A stretch of DNA of 64,000 bases from Kitasatospora viridis (GTDB taxonomy: Bacteria; Actinomycetota; Actinomycetes; Streptomycetales; Streptomycetaceae): assembly GCF_007829815.1 (NCBI RefSeq), contig NZ_VIWT01000001.1, positions 5,977,001-6,041,000 of the forward strand. The letters are read 5' to 3'. Both the position numbers and the translations under genes were made by a program. How positions within the stretch are numbered: position 1 is the first letter of the stretch; each line of letters opens with the position of its first letter. The notes below the pieces were generated by a model. That model made no database searches. It had not been told where the DNA came from and saw only the letters and a program-made list of their open reading frames with translations. This document shows positions 7,608 to 16,553 of the stretch, piece by piece.

Positions 7608-7967
7608 GTGAACCAGACGCTCGCCGCCGCCCCCGCCGAGGCGGAAACGGTGCTCCGCTACCGCCAGTGCCGGTGGTGCAGTTCGCCCACCGAGCACTTC
7701 CGGCTGCTCTGCCCGGTCTGCGGTTCCACCGACATGGTGGAGCAGTCCAGTGCGGGCTTCGGCGTGGTCCGCCGGGTCGGCGCGGTGGTCCGCTCCGAGG
7801 TCCTGGAGCACCGGATCCGGCAGAGCTGCGCGATCACCCTGGACGAGGGACTGACCATCCCCGCCGTGGTCACCGCCAGCCGCTACGAGGTCGTCCCGAT
7901 CGGCACCCGGGTCAGGCTGCACGCCGCGAGCGGCGAGCAGGAGACCGCCGAGTTCCGCCTCGCCTGA
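7608..7967 (+). CDS. Zn-ribbon/OB-fold protein (DUF35 family)
   Basis: 119 residues from the GTG at 7608 with GGAGGG 8 nt upstream. Two cysteine pairs, CRWC and CPVC, form a rubredoxin-like zinc ribbon in the first 45 residues; the rest reads as a short OB-fold. DUF35 proteins normally bind acyl-CoA and pair with a thiolase-like partner in lipid or steroid side-chain metabolism. No thiolase is adjacent here; the neighbour is a divergent P450 with shared operators, so a joint lipid-metabolism role is inferred. Confidence 0.75.
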   Translation: MNQTLAAAPAEAETVLRYRQCRWCSSPTEHFRLLCPVCGSTDMVEQSSAGFGVVRRVGAVVRSEVLEHRIRQSCAITLDEGLTIPAVVTASRYEVVPIGTRVRLHAASGEQETAEFRLA

Positions 7968-8013
7968 GCCCGCAGCCCGCTCGACACGACCCCCGACACG
8001 ACCCCGGCGGCGG

Positions 8014-8904
8014 TCAGACCGCCGCCGGGACGTCCGTCCTGGGACGGTCGTCCGGTCTAGGGGCCAGGCCGTCGGCCAAGGGGGACCGGGACAGGCCGAT
8101 GCAGCCGGCCAGCACCAGTGCGAGGGCGGCGAGTTGCGGCACCAGCCACCAGCCGGTGCGCAGGCTCTCGGAGAACAGCGTGACGCCGTAACAGGTGCTG
8201 ATCAGCGCGTCGCCGATGCTGAGCATCGGCTGCGAGGCGGCCAGCGAGCCGGCCTGCAGGGCGTTCTGCAGCACGAAGAGCGAACCGGCGCCGATCGCCG
8301 CGGTGGCGTAGAGCTGCCAGCCGGTGAAGAAGGCGCCGACGCCGTGGTCCAGCCTGGCCATCGCGTCCTTCATGGTGGCGGCGGTCAGCGCGTAGCCGCA
8401 GGCGGCGGCCAGGCCGAGCGTCGCGGCCCGGGCGTTGCCCCGCACCCGCAGGCCGACGGCGAGCAGCGCCGCCAGGAACAGGCCGGTCACCAGCAGCGCC
8501 TCCGGCCAGAAGCCGGTGGTGACGGAGGCGTCGCCGCCGCTCGGCGCGGCCGCGAGCAGGAAGAGCGACAGCCCGCCCGCCACCGCCGCCACCGCGAGCC
8601 AGACCGAGCGCGGGAACGAGCCGTGGAACAGCAGGCCGCCGAGCAGCAGCGTGAAGGGCAGCTCGATCACGAAGATCGGCTGCACGATCGCGATCGGACC
8701 GGTGGCCAGCGCCACCGCCTGGCAGACCGCGGCCACCGCGCTCATCGCGATGCCGCCGATCCAGATCCCCTTGCGCAGCAGGTCGCGCAGGAGCGAGAGG
8801 CGCAGCGCGTCCTCCTCCGGCGCATCGGCGGCGGCCCGGCGTTGCAGCACCGAGGCGGTGCCGTTGCTCAGGGCGGTCAGCACGGCGAACAGGATCGAGA
8901 TCAT
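8014..8904 (-). CDS. DMT-superfamily transporter (EamA-like)
   Basis: 296 residues with about nine to ten hydrophobic segments (for example 1-14, 51-72, 75-95, 105-122 and pairs onward to about 275) and a short polar Pro/Asp-rich cytoplasmic tail. LSNGTASVLQRRAA at the N-terminus and repeated small-residue helices fit the drug/metabolite transporter superfamily, NIPA/EamA-like branch. It would export or take up a small metabolite. The start at 8904 has a GGTGAG site. Monocistronic; a strong hairpin lies between it and the next upstream gene. Confidence 0.75.
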   Translation of the reverse strand: MISILFAVLTALSNGTASVLQRRAAADAPEEDALRLSLLRDLLRKGIWIGGIAMSAVAAVCQAVALATGPIAIVQPIFVIELPFTLLLGGLLFHGSFPRSVWLAVAAVAGGLSLFLLAAAPSGGDASVTTGFWPEALLVTGLFLAALLAVGLRVRGNARAATLGLAAACGYALTAATMKDAMARLDHGVGAFFTGWQLYATAAIGAGSLFVLQNALQAGSLAASQPMLSIGDALISTCYGVTLFSESLRTGWWLVPQLAALALVLAGCIGLSRSPLADGLAPRPDDRPRTDVPAAV

Positions 8905-8960
8905 CTCACCATCATCCGTCGTCGCGGTGCGTGCTGCCGCCCGATTTCGGGGGTTGCGCG

Positions 8961-8992
8961 CCGCGCCGCCCCGGACATCCGGGGCGGCGCGG
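8961..8992 (-). terminator. strong hairpin terminator after the sialidase-fold gene
   Basis: A perfect 15-bp stem (8961-8975 with 8978-8992) and a two-base loop, 13 bp past the stop at 9005 of the upstream minus-strand gene. Very GC-rich; factor-independent termination is inferred. Confidence 0.75.
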
Positions 8993-9004
8993 CGGCAGGC
9001 TCGG

Positions 9005-10597
9005 TCAGCGCAGCGGTCGGCCGGGCGTGCCGCTCGTGCTGCTCGTGCCGTGCGGGCCGGCGGGCGCGGGCCGACCGGTGGCCGGGGCGAGCGTCGCCGG
9101 GGTGGAACGCAGGGAGCGCGGGTCGAACAGGCCGGTGTAGACGTCGGTGGAGTCCTGCGGGTCGTCGTTGGCCGTCACCAGCACCGGGCGGACCCGCGGG
9201 CCGTCGGTGATCAGGCTCTGGTAGTCGCCGAGGAAGTGGCCGCCCGCGTTCGGCGCCTGCAACCAGTCGAAGACCGGCGAGATCTGCCGCTCCACCGCCG
9301 CGTCCTCGCGGCCGCGCGGGAAGCTGAGCAGCCACGCCGCGCCGGGCAGCGTGGTGGTGTCGGTGGGGGTGAGGTAGCGCAGGTCGTAGTAGCTGATCGA
9401 GACCGTGCCCTGCCGGTCCACCGCGATCGAGGGGGTGAAGGCCGGCGCGTTCGGCGCCTGGTTGACCCGCACCGGGCCGCTCCAGCTGTGCCCGCCGTCG
9501 GTCGAGTGCACCAGCTCGATCGAGTCGAACTGCCCGGCGCTGAAGTCCGAGCCCTCGTAGGCGAGGTAGAGCTCGCCGGTGGCCGGGTCGATGGCTGCGC
9601 TGGGCAGGCCGGCGCCGGCCCGCAGCGCCTTGTCCGGGTCGGCGGGCGCGTTCGGGTCCACCTCGTTGACGGCGGTGTCCGCGACGATGGTGGTCGGCGC
9701 GGTCCAACTGCGCCCCTGGTCCGTCGAGCTGACGAAGGCGAAGTGGGTCTCGGCGACGGTGTTCCCGGTGGCGTCGGTGTAGGTGAGCCACTGGAAGAAG
9801 TCGTAGAGCGTGTCGGTGCGCGGGTCCACCACGATCACGTTGCCGATGGTCTGGGTGTTCGGCACGCCGGAGGTGTCCACGAACGGGTGGGCCGGTCCCC
9901 AGGTCCGGCCGCCGTCCCGGGTGACGGAGAGGTAGCTCGGGCCGTTGTAGCGGGCGGGGCTGGTGGTCTGGTCGAGCCGGTCCCAGACCTGGTAGGCGGT
10001 GCCGGCGTGCACCGGGTCGGCGGTGACGGAGTTCTTGTCGTCGCCGAACGCCGGATCGGTGTCCCGGATCAGCTGGGTGACGTGCTGCCAGGTCCGCCCG
10101 CCGTCGTAGGAGGTGGCCGCCGCCACGCCGTTGTTCGCGTCGGTGGCGTCGAAGACCAGGGCGCTGCTGTAGGCGGTGCCGTCCGGGCCGAAGCTGACCC
10201 AGCCGTCCGAGGCCCGCTGGTAGGGCAGGCCGCCGGGTGCGCAGTGGGTGAACGGCAGCGGCGTCTGGACGAAGTCCCGGCCGTTCGTGGTGTAGCTCGA
10301 ACTCAGGCCCCGGGCGCCGCCGTTGGACCAGCGGTCCTGCTGGTAGACGGTGATCGCGCGGTGCGGGTCGCGCGGGTCGGCGGCCGCGTACGGTTCGGCC
10401 TCGGCGGACGGGGAGCTGACGCCCGGCCCGTCGCCGCTCAGGTCGCACGAGGCGTACGGGTCGCCGGGCGAGATCAGCTGGAGCGGGCCGGTCGCGGTGG
10501 CGCCCTGGGCGGGCGCGCCGGTCACGGCCGCGGTGAGCGCGAGCGCCACCGTCGCGGTGGCCAGGGCGGCCCGGCGGTGGACCTTGCTGCGGTGCAT
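9005..10597 (-). CDS. secreted sialidase-fold (BNR/Asp-box) protein
   Basis: 530 residues. A signal peptide (MHRSKVHRRAALATATVALAL, AQG-type cleavage near 32) precedes a beta-propeller with at least four Asp-box motifs: SYDGGRTW, TRDGGRTW, STDQGRSW and STDGGHSW. This is the exo-alpha-sialidase/BNR superfamily. The arginine triad and catalytic Asp/Tyr of true sialidases were not confirmed by eye, so it may instead be a carbohydrate-binding or other glycosidase-fold protein. Extracellular. Monocistronic with its own terminator. Confidence 0.75.
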   Translation of the reverse strand: MHRSKVHRRAALATATVALALTAAVTGAPAQGATATGPLQLISPGDPYASCDLSGDGPGVSSPSAEAEPYAAADPRDPHRAITVYQQDRWSNGGARGLSSSYTTNGRDFVQTPLPFTHCAPGGLPYQRASDGWVSFGPDGTAYSSALVFDATDANNGVAAATSYDGGRTWQHVTQLIRDTDPAFGDDKNSVTADPVHAGTAYQVWDRLDQTTSPARYNGPSYLSVTRDGGRTWGPAHPFVDTSGVPNTQTIGNVIVVDPRTDTLYDFFQWLTYTDATGNTVAETHFAFVSSTDQGRSWTAPTTIVADTAVNEVDPNAPADPDKALRAGAGLPSAAIDPATGELYLAYEGSDFSAGQFDSIELVHSTDGGHSWSGPVRVNQAPNAPAFTPSIAVDRQGTVSISYYDLRYLTPTDTTTLPGAAWLLSFPRGREDAAVERQISPVFDWLQAPNAGGHFLGDYQSLITDGPRVRPVLVTANDDPQDSTDVYTGLFDPRSLRSTPATLAPATGRPAPAGPHGTSSTSGTPGRPLR

Positions 10598-10679
10598 CGA
10601 AACCCCCAGTGAGACGTCGGCTCGGTTGTGCCGGTGGTACCGGTGGTGCCGTGGTGCCGTGGGTCAGAGCAGGGTGGTG

Positions 10680-10694
10680 CTGACCGTGCGTCAG
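10680..10694. repeat. 15-bp palindrome family copy CTGAC-CGTGC-GTCAG
   Basis: Perfect 5-bp arms with the central five bases partly out of consensus, in the 222-bp gap between the divergent sialidase-fold and carbonic-anhydrase genes. No gene is seen in that gap. A TAGGGT -10-like element at 10778-10783 probably serves the next gene. Confidence 0.5.
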
Positions 10695-10819
10695 ATGCGG
10701 GGGGAGTCTAGCGAGCCGCCGTCCATCCGGGCAGGGGGTGCGCGGAGCACGGCTCCCGGTGCCGGAACGGGCGCCGGGTAGGGTGGCCGCGACCTAGCGG
10801 CGAGCGGAGGGACGGCGGG

Positions 10820-11353
10820 ATGGCAGGGGCACTGATCAGCGGGGTCGGCGGGCGCGAGCCCGAGGTGGCGCCGAGCGCCTTCGTGGCGCCGACCGCCGTG
10901 GTGCTGGGCGCGGTGCGGCTCGGCGAGCGGGCCAGCGTCTGGTACCAGGCGGTGCTGCGCGGGGACGCTGAAGAGATTTCGATCGGTGCCGGCTCGAACG
11001 TTCAGGACAACTGCACGGTCCACGCCGACCCCGGGTTCCCCTGCCGGGTCGGCGAGCGGGTCACGGTGGGCCACAACGCCGTGCTGCACGGCTGCCTGAT
11101 CGAGGACGACGTGCTGGTCGGCATGGGCGCCCGGGTGCTCAACGGCGCCCGGATCGGCGCCGGCTCGCTGATCGCCGCCGGCGCGGTCGTCACGCCGGGC
11201 ACCGAGGTCCCGCCCGGCTCACTGGTCGCCGGCGTGCCGGCCAAGGTGCGGCGCCCCCTGGAGCCCGCCGAACTGGACGCGATCAAGCTGAACGCGGACG
11301 GCTACCTCGCCCTCGCCGACCTGCACGCGGCGGTGGACTGGGACGCCGTCTGA
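10820..11353 (+). CDS. gamma-carbonic anhydrase family protein
   Basis: 177 residues of left-handed beta-helix made of hexapeptide repeats (I/V/L-G-x4). The three zinc histidines of the gamma class are present: His68 (CTVHAD), His85 and His90 (VGHNAVLHG). Length and the AGVPAKVRRPL C-terminal helix start match YrdA/PaaY-type gamma-carbonic anhydrase-like proteins. Activity may be CO2 hydration or thioesterase-like. It starts at the ATG at 10820 with GGAGGGACGGCGGG. Monocistronic. Confidence 0.88.
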   Translation: MAGALISGVGGREPEVAPSAFVAPTAVVLGAVRLGERASVWYQAVLRGDAEEISIGAGSNVQDNCTVHADPGFPCRVGERVTVGHNAVLHGCLIEDDVLVGMGARVLNGARIGAGSLIAAGAVVTPGTEVPPGSLVAGVPAKVRRPLEPAELDAIKLNADGYLALADLHAAVDWDAV

Positions 11354-11371
11354 GGCGGGACTGAGGCGGAT

Positions 11372-11635
11372 TCACTCCCGCGCGGTGTCGCACTTGCGCG
11401 CCAGCTCGGCCCGCCAGGCGGCCGCGTTGCTGCCGTCGAGCTGGCCGGCGAACGCCCGGTAGGCGGCCGCCACCAGCTCGTCGTGCCGCTCGGGCGGGGC
11501 GCCGACGATCGCCCAGAGCGCCTCGTCCGTGCGGTCGTCCAGACCGGTCTCGGTGCGCAGCCCCTCGCCGGCCAGCACCGACTCCAGCTGGTGGTGGAAG
11601 TTCCTGCGCAACTGCCCGGCCCGGTCGCGGTTCAC
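11372..11635 (-). CDS. small hypothetical protein
   Basis: 87 residues, soluble and charged (NRDRAGQLRRNFHHQLESVL at the start). Coding-type codon use runs up to the GTG at 11635, the first start after the frame becomes sensible; no clear ribosome site precedes it. No domain is recognised. Convergent with the carbonic anhydrase gene (18-bp gap) and divergent from the isochorismatase gene. It could start further upstream in the repeat-containing region, but that part reads as translated repeats (QVAGRQ). Confidence 0.5.
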   Translation of the reverse strand: MNRDRAGQLRRNFHHQLESVLAGEGLRTETGLDDRTDEALWAIVGAPPERHDELVAAAYRAFAGQLDGSNAAAWRAELARKCDTARE

Positions 11636-11701
11636 GGTGGGAGAAACGCGGCTGACCGGGCCGGCGGTTCCGTCGTACGCTGACGCGGTTCGACGGCCCG
11701 T

Positions 11702-11776
11702 CACCTGACGACCAGCCACCTGACGACCGGCCACCTGATGGCACGCCGGCTGGCGATGCGCCGGCTCACGACGGAG
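11702..11776. repeat. 15-bp-period repeat tract upstream of the isochorismatase gene
   Basis: CACCTGACGACCAGC (11702-11716), CACCTGACGACCGGC (11717-11731) and CACCTGATGGCACGC (11732-11746) are tandem units, followed by two looser 15-bp units to 11776. The unit length matches the P450 array and the pair at 22436-22465. Confidence 0.65.
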
Positions 11777-11783
11777 GAGACCG

Positions 11784-12350
11784 ATGACCACCCTGCCGAA
11801 CCGCACCGCCACCGCCGTCCTCGTGGTCGACGCGCAGAACGCCGCGCTGCGGGACACCCACCGCCGCGCCGAGGTGGTGGCCGCGATCGGCCGGCTGGCC
11901 GACCGGGCCCGCGCGGCCGGCGCACCCGTGGTCTGGGTGCGGCACGGCGACGAGCAGATGCCGGTCGGCAGCGAGGCCTGGCAGATCGTCCCCGAGCTGG
12001 CCCCGGCACCCGGCGAGCCGCTGGTCGGCAAGGGCTGGGCCGACTCCTTCGAGGCGAGCAGCCTGGAGGAGGAGCTGGCCGCCCGCGCGGTCGGCCGCCT
12101 GCTGGTCGCCGGCGCCCAGACCGACGTCTGCATCCGGTCCACCCTGCACGGCGCCCTGGTCCGCGGCTACGACACCGTCCTGGTCAGCGACGCCCACACC
12201 TGCTCCGACGAGACCGCACTGGGTGCCCCCGCCCCGGAGCTGGTGATCGCGCACACCAACCTCTACTGGTCCGGCCAGCACGCCCCGGGCCGCCAGGGCG
12301 GCACGGTGACGGCGGACCGGGCCGGCTTCGGGGCCGTGCCGGCACCCTGA
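11784..12350 (+). CDS. isochorismatase-family cysteine hydrolase
   Basis: 188 residues with the family catalytic triad: Asp16 (VVDAQN), Lys83 (VGKGW) and Cys116 (AQTDVCIRST, with the preceding cis-peptide region). Members hydrolyse isochorismate, nicotinamide, N-carbamoyl compounds and the like; the compact single-domain form without carrier-protein domain argues against siderophore synthesis. Start ATG at 11784 with GGAGGAGA. Cytosolic. The small downstream gap to a convergent VOC gene (17 bp) leaves no terminator. Confidence 0.85.
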   Translation: MTTLPNRTATAVLVVDAQNAALRDTHRRAEVVAAIGRLADRARAAGAPVVWVRHGDEQMPVGSEAWQIVPELAPAPGEPLVGKGWADSFEASSLEEELAARAVGRLLVAGAQTDVCIRSTLHGALVRGYDTVLVSDAHTCSDETALGAPAPELVIAHTNLYWSGQHAPGRQGGTVTADRAGFGAVPAP

Positions 12351-12367
12351 CCGCTGTCCGGAACCGG

Positions 12368-13129
12368 CTACCGGGGCGCGAACGCTCCGAAGACCGCGCC
12401 CTGCGGGTCGCGCAGGACGGCCAGCCGGGGGCCGTTCTCCATCTCCACGTCGAGCGGGCCGTGCAGCACCTCGCCGCCGAGCTCGCGGACCTTGCCGGCG
12501 GTCGCGTCCACGTCGGCGACCCGGAAGAACGAGGTGAAGTGCGCGGGCACCTCCGGCGGGAAGTTGTCGCCCATGTCCATCACGCCGCCGAACATCCGGT
12601 CCGCCAGGCCGACCATCGGGTAGATGTCGTTCGGCCAGACCTGCCAGCCGAAGACCGACTGGTAGAAGGTGAGCGCGCCCGGCACGTCCCGGGTCGACAA
12701 GTCGATCCAGCCGAAGCTGTTCGGCTCGTCCAGCACGCCGAACCCGGCGAACTGCCTGGCCTGCCAGATGGCGACCGGCGCCCCCGTCGGGTCGCTCAGC
12801 AGCGCCCAGCGCCCCAGCGGCCCGACGTCCATCGGACCCATCCAGACCTGCGCGCCCGCGTCCTTCGCCCGGCTCGCCGCCGCGTCCGCGTCGGTGACCG
12901 AGAGCGAGGTCAGCCACATCACCGGCTGCTGGGGGTTCATCAGCGGAGCGACGGCGGCGGTCGCCGCCCCGTCGAGGGTGAAGGTGGTGTACCCGCCGTA
13001 CTGCGGGTCCGGGTCGGTCGTGGCCTGCCAGCCGAACAGCCCCCCGTAGAACGCCTTCGACGCCTCCAGGTCGGGGGAGCTCAACTGCGCCCAGCAGGGG
13101 GAGCCGGGGAGGATCTCGGTCACCTTCAA
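12368..13129 (-). CDS. two-domain VOC (glyoxalase-fold) protein
   Basis: 253 residues. Two successive vicinal-oxygen-chelate domains: SPCWAQLSSPDLEASKAFYGGLFGW near 10-35 and FGWIDLSTRDVPGALTFYQSVFGW near 130-155, each ending in a DP-x-GA beta strand. The probable start is the TTG at 13129 (GAGAGG 7 nt upstream, encoding MKVTEILPG); a GTG two codons downstream is the alternative. Such proteins act as antibiotic-binding or dioxygenase/isomerase-like enzymes. The ligand is unknown. Confidence 0.85.
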   Translation of the reverse strand: MKVTEILPGSPCWAQLSSPDLEASKAFYGGLFGWQATTDPDPQYGGYTTFTLDGAATAAVAPLMNPQQPVMWLTSLSVTDADAAASRAKDAGAQVWMGPMDVGPLGRWALLSDPTGAPVAIWQARQFAGFGVLDEPNSFGWIDLSTRDVPGALTFYQSVFGWQVWPNDIYPMVGLADRMFGGVMDMGDNFPPEVPAHFTSFFRVADVDATAGKVRELGGEVLHGPLDVEMENGPRLAVLRDPQGAVFGAFAPR

Positions 13130-13241
13130 CGCACTGCCTCTCGACGACGGGTTCGGGGCCCAGCGCCCCATTGAAGCGCCGGCCGACGGCAGCGCCGGGA
13201 GGCGCCACCGGCCGGTGACGGCCTTTCACCCCCTTGCCGGG

Positions 13242-14348
13242 TCAGACCTGTTCGACCAGCCCCACGCCCGCGCAGCCCTGGCGGAGCGGCTCCAGGCCGA
13301 AGGCCTCGATGGGTCCGACGACGCCGGCCCGCCGACCGCCGCCCCGCGCGAGCTCCTCGGCGGCCCAGGCCAGCAGCTCGGCGGTCAGGTCGTAGATGCT
13401 CGGGCCCTCCAGGTGCACCTCGGCGAGCGGGCGGCCGCCGGCCGAGGCGACGGCGACGACGTGGCTGCGGGTGCGGCCGCGCTCGGCGGCGTCCGGGTCG
13501 GGCGGCCCGCCGATCGGACGGTTGCTCAGCGCGCCGATCAGGCGGCGGCCGCGGTGGAACCGGGTGAGGCACTCCGCGGTCGCCGACAGCATGTTGGTCG
13601 GGTGGCTGAGCTCCGGGAACCAGCCGTTGTAGACGGTGACCTCGTCGAGCGAGGGGATGTCCGCGGGCAGGAAGACCACCTCGGTGCCGGAGACCAGCAC
13701 CGCGTTGCGCCGCCGGCCGCCGACGGTGAACGCGCGCACGGCGGAGGCGGTGCGCTGCTCGACCAGCCGGTGCCCGTGCCAGCGCGGCGACGGCAGCGTC
13801 AGGCCGGCGCGCATCGTGCTCCGCGTCCCCCGGCTCAGCCCGCGCCGCAGCGAGCCGGTGGCGAAGTAGCCGATGTCGAGCGCGCGGACGGCCTCACCAC
13901 CCTGGACGGCGGCCAGCGCCCCGGCGAGGTTCCCGGGCACGAAGTCGTAGGCGAACGCGGGCACCAGCACCGCCCCGCTCTCGCGGGCCGGCCCGTCCAG
14001 CCGGTGGTGCAGCGCCCGCACGAAGCCGATCTCACCGGTGGAGTCGAGGTAGTGCGCGCCGCTCTCGGCGGCGGCCCGGGCGACCGGGTAGCCGAGCAGC
14101 TCGAACGGGCCGACGGTGCTGACCAGGACGTCGCCGGGCCGCAGCAGCCTCCGCAGCGGCCCGGGCTCGGCGGCGTCGGCGGCGTCGACCACGGCGAATT
14201 CGAGCCCGTCGGCCCCCTCGGCCAGCCCGGCCAGCGCGGCGCCGTCCCGCCCGGCCACCGTCGGCCGCAGGCCGCGGCGCAGCATCGCGCCGAGGACGAG
14301 GCCGCCGGTGTAACCGGTGGCGCCGAGCAGGACGATTCGGCCGCTCAT
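13242..14348 (-). CDS. saccharopine dehydrogenase-like NAD(P)-binding oxidoreductase
   Basis: 368 residues. The N-terminal Rossmann motif GATGYTGG (residues 9-16) and the DVLVSTVGPFELLGYPVARAAAESGAHYLDSTGE stretch near 75-105 are signatures of the saccharopine dehydrogenase/trans-acting enoyl reductase-like family. The start is the ATG at 14348 with AAGGAGACCCCTG; an upstream in-frame ATG adds a low-complexity tail and is rejected. In actinobacteria these often act on lipids. Substrate unknown; it stands alone. Confidence 0.85.
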   Translation of the reverse strand: MSGRIVLLGATGYTGGLVLGAMLRRGLRPTVAGRDGAALAGLAEGADGLEFAVVDAADAAEPGPLRRLLRPGDVLVSTVGPFELLGYPVARAAAESGAHYLDSTGEIGFVRALHHRLDGPARESGAVLVPAFAYDFVPGNLAGALAAVQGGEAVRALDIGYFATGSLRRGLSRGTRSTMRAGLTLPSPRWHGHRLVEQRTASAVRAFTVGGRRRNAVLVSGTEVVFLPADIPSLDEVTVYNGWFPELSHPTNMLSATAECLTRFHRGRRLIGALSNRPIGGPPDPDAAERGRTRSHVVAVASAGGRPLAEVHLEGPSIYDLTAELLAWAAEELARGGGRRAGVVGPIEAFGLEPLRQGCAGVGLVEQV

Positions 14349-14464
14349 CAGGGGTCTCCTTGGGGCGCTGGGAGCATCGCTGCTGGCAGTCAAGCCGATC
14401 GCTGACGGTGTGTGGGCGGGACTCGCCGGGGGCGGTGTCGTGGGCGCGCCGTAGGGTCGCGGCC

Positions 14465-14650
14465 ATGACCACCCTGATGATCGACGCCGGCCCGACCCCG
14501 GCCGACGCCCTGGTGACCCGGACCGGCGGACTCCCGCCGGCCCGGAGCACGGCGAGGCCCGCGCGGGCGCCGCGTTCGTGTGGCAGCGACGGACCGTCAG
14601 CGGGCGAATCGCGGGTCAGCCGGTGGGCAGTGAGTCCAGGACGTTCTTGA
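14465..14650 (+). pseudogene. short ORF with leaderless promoter, possible gene remnant
   Basis: A TAGGGT -10 element (14452-14457) sits exactly 7 nt before an ATG, the standard leaderless arrangement. The first 27 or so residues (DALVTRTGGLPPA) read like the start of a real protein, perhaps of the DUF1963 type. Then the frame becomes Arg/Ser/Pro-rich and stops at 14650, overlapping the 3' end of the convergent toxin gene. Most likely a truncated or frameshifted remnant; a genuine 61-aa protein cannot be excluded. Confidence 0.35.
14586..14600. repeat. 15-bp palindrome family copy (one end mismatch)
   Basis: GCGACGGACCGTCAG, 16 bp beyond the stop of the DUF4157 toxin gene at 14616. Core GACGGACCGTC is a palindrome; the outermost left base departs from consensus. 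Confidence 0.5.
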
Positions 14651-16553
14651 ACCTGGACTTCAGGCCGCTGCGCAAGACCACGAACTCGGACTCGGTCATG
14701 GTGCCGCGCTTCGCGTCCATGATGTGCCGGTGGACGTTCACCCGCTGACCGCCGATGTCTCCGGCCTTGACGAGGGAGATGTCATAGCTGATCCAGTCGG
14801 CCTGGAGCAGGTTGGGCAGGGCGACGTTGGCGCGTTGGCGGACGGACTCGTCCGGAGCCTGCTGCATCAGCGCCTGGACCTCCAGCCGGATGTCGAGGCC
14901 GCGCCCCTTGACCGTGGGAATGAGCTCCCGCAGGGCGGTCTCCAGGGCCAGCTGCTCGGTGTTCACCGCGTTGGTCCCGATGACGAGGTTCTCGGGGCTG
15001 CTGGGGCCGCCGTCCCCGTCACCGACCAGGTGGCACCACTCGTACTTGGCGAGCTGCCCGACGGATCCGCCGTTCCCCGGGCCCATCCACTCGTGCGCCT
15101 GGGTGTTGCCCATGGCCGAGGCGGTGTTGCGCTGGCCGTCACGCCGGTCGACCTGCGGCCGTTCGGACAGGCCCCGGTACCCGCGCATCTCGGTGCCGCC
15201 TGCCACCTGCGCGTCGAACTGCGCCGCGGTCGCGAAGCGCCGGCCGTCGTGCAGGAACCGCGAGTCCCGGCGCCCGGCGGGGACGTAGAAGATGATCGGG
15301 TGGGGCTGGGACGCGTCGGCCGGGAGCTGGGTGAGGTTCTGCGCTGCGACGTCGTTCGGTCCCACGAAGCCTTCCGGGTCCAGTCCGTAGGTCTCGACGG
15401 CCGCGTCCTTGCCCACCCCGGAGGCCGGATGGACACCCCACCGGTCGCCGAAGGCGTACGTGCGCCCGCCGGACCTCCCGGCCGATCCGCGCGGCGACCG
15501 ACGGGTGATCCGGAACGGGGCGTCGAGGTTGATCCGGGTCGGATTCGCCGCGTTCTGCGGGTCGTTGATGAGCTCGATCGTGTAGACGAAGAACGAGGAC
15601 TGGTAGTTGAGGCACCAGTTCGTCTGGACCGTGGCGCGCCGGCCCGCGGCCTCGCGCGGCGCGGTGAACGAAGCGTTGACGCGCAGCAGGTCGACGTCGG
15701 TCGGGTGTTGCGGTACCAGGTGCGCCACCGCCGGCTGCTGGGGAAGCGATCCGTCGGGTCCGAAGGTCTCCGCCGGGACGTAGAACCCGGTCAGGAGCTC
15801 GATCTGGTCCTTCTGCGCGTTCTGTGACTGGGCGTCGGCCGCAACCGCCGGCATCCGCTGGATCGCGCCGCTCCCGCCCGGTCGCGTGCTCAGCGCCGCC
15901 TCGTCGGTGGCGCGCTGGACGGGGGCGGCGCTCATGACGCGCGTCGCGTTGGCCTCCGCCTCCCGCTCGAAGCGGTCCGAGGGGTCGGAGACGCGCAGGC
16001 CGGCGCCGTTGTCCGTGCCGGCGACCGGCCCGCGGCGCTGCTGGATGACGTGGGTGAGCTCGTGGGCCAGGGTGTGCTTGTCGCCGCCGCCCTCGCCGAG
16101 GACGACGTGGTTGCCGGAGGTGTAGGCGCGGGCGCCGACCTCGGCGGCGGAGGCCTTGGCCGCGGAGTCGTCGTGGATGCGCACGTCGGAGAAGTCCGCG
16201 CCGAACCGGCTCTCCATGTCGGCGCGGGCCGCTCCGTCGAGCGGCCGGCCGCCGCTGCTGAGGACGCTGTGCACGGCGGAGCGCTGCACCGTGGGCGCGG
16301 GGCGTTCGGGCTGCTGGTGGCCGCAGCCGGCGCCGTGCTGGTGGGGGCCCGCCGGGAGGTCCGCCTGACGCAGCAGCTGGACGACGGCGGCGTTGCCGGC
16401 GGACGACTGGAGGGCGGCGATCCGCTGAGGCGTCATCAGCCCCGGTGCGGGGGCGGTCAGGGCCGTGTTCGGGCCGGCCACGGTCGGGCTGGTGCTGCGT
16501 CGGTCGGCTTCCTGGCCCTGGCCGTGGTTGTGGCCGTGGTCGTGCATGGACAT
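14616..16553 (-). CDS. DUF4157-nuclease polymorphic toxin (eCIS-type effector candidate)
   Basis: 645 residues. The N-terminus is His-rich (HDHGHNHGQGQ), followed by a DUF4157 domain near 104-172 with SRFGADFSDVRIHDD and the zincin motif HELTH (164-168). A variable middle part leads to a C-terminal nuclease-like region with EWCHLVGDGDGGPSSPENL (from residue 505) and a nearby NAVNTEQ, resembling DNA/RNA non-specific or HNH-type endonucleases. Known: DUF4157 marks cargo of extracellular contractile injection systems and other polymorphic toxins. No signal peptide. It starts at the ATG at 16553 with GGAAGG. The SUKH gene 124 bp upstream may encode its immunity protein. Confidence 0.75.
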   Translation of the reverse strand: MSMHDHGHNHGQGQEADRRSTSPTVAGPNTALTAPAPGLMTPQRIAALQSSAGNAAVVQLLRQADLPAGPHQHGAGCGHQQPERPAPTVQRSAVHSVLSSGGRPLDGAARADMESRFGADFSDVRIHDDSAAKASAAEVGARAYTSGNHVVLGEGGGDKHTLAHELTHVIQQRRGPVAGTDNGAGLRVSDPSDRFEREAEANATRVMSAAPVQRATDEAALSTRPGGSGAIQRMPAVAADAQSQNAQKDQIELLTGFYVPAETFGPDGSLPQQPAVAHLVPQHPTDVDLLRVNASFTAPREAAGRRATVQTNWCLNYQSSFFVYTIELINDPQNAANPTRINLDAPFRITRRSPRGSAGRSGGRTYAFGDRWGVHPASGVGKDAAVETYGLDPEGFVGPNDVAAQNLTQLPADASQPHPIIFYVPAGRRDSRFLHDGRRFATAAQFDAQVAGGTEMRGYRGLSERPQVDRRDGQRNTASAMGNTQAHEWMGPGNGGSVGQLAKYEWCHLVGDGDGGPSSPENLVIGTNAVNTEQLALETALRELIPTVKGRGLDIRLEVQALMQQAPDESVRQRANVALPNLLQADWISYDISLVKAGDIGGQRVNVHRHIMDAKRGTMTESEFVVLRSGLKSRFKNVLDSLPTG

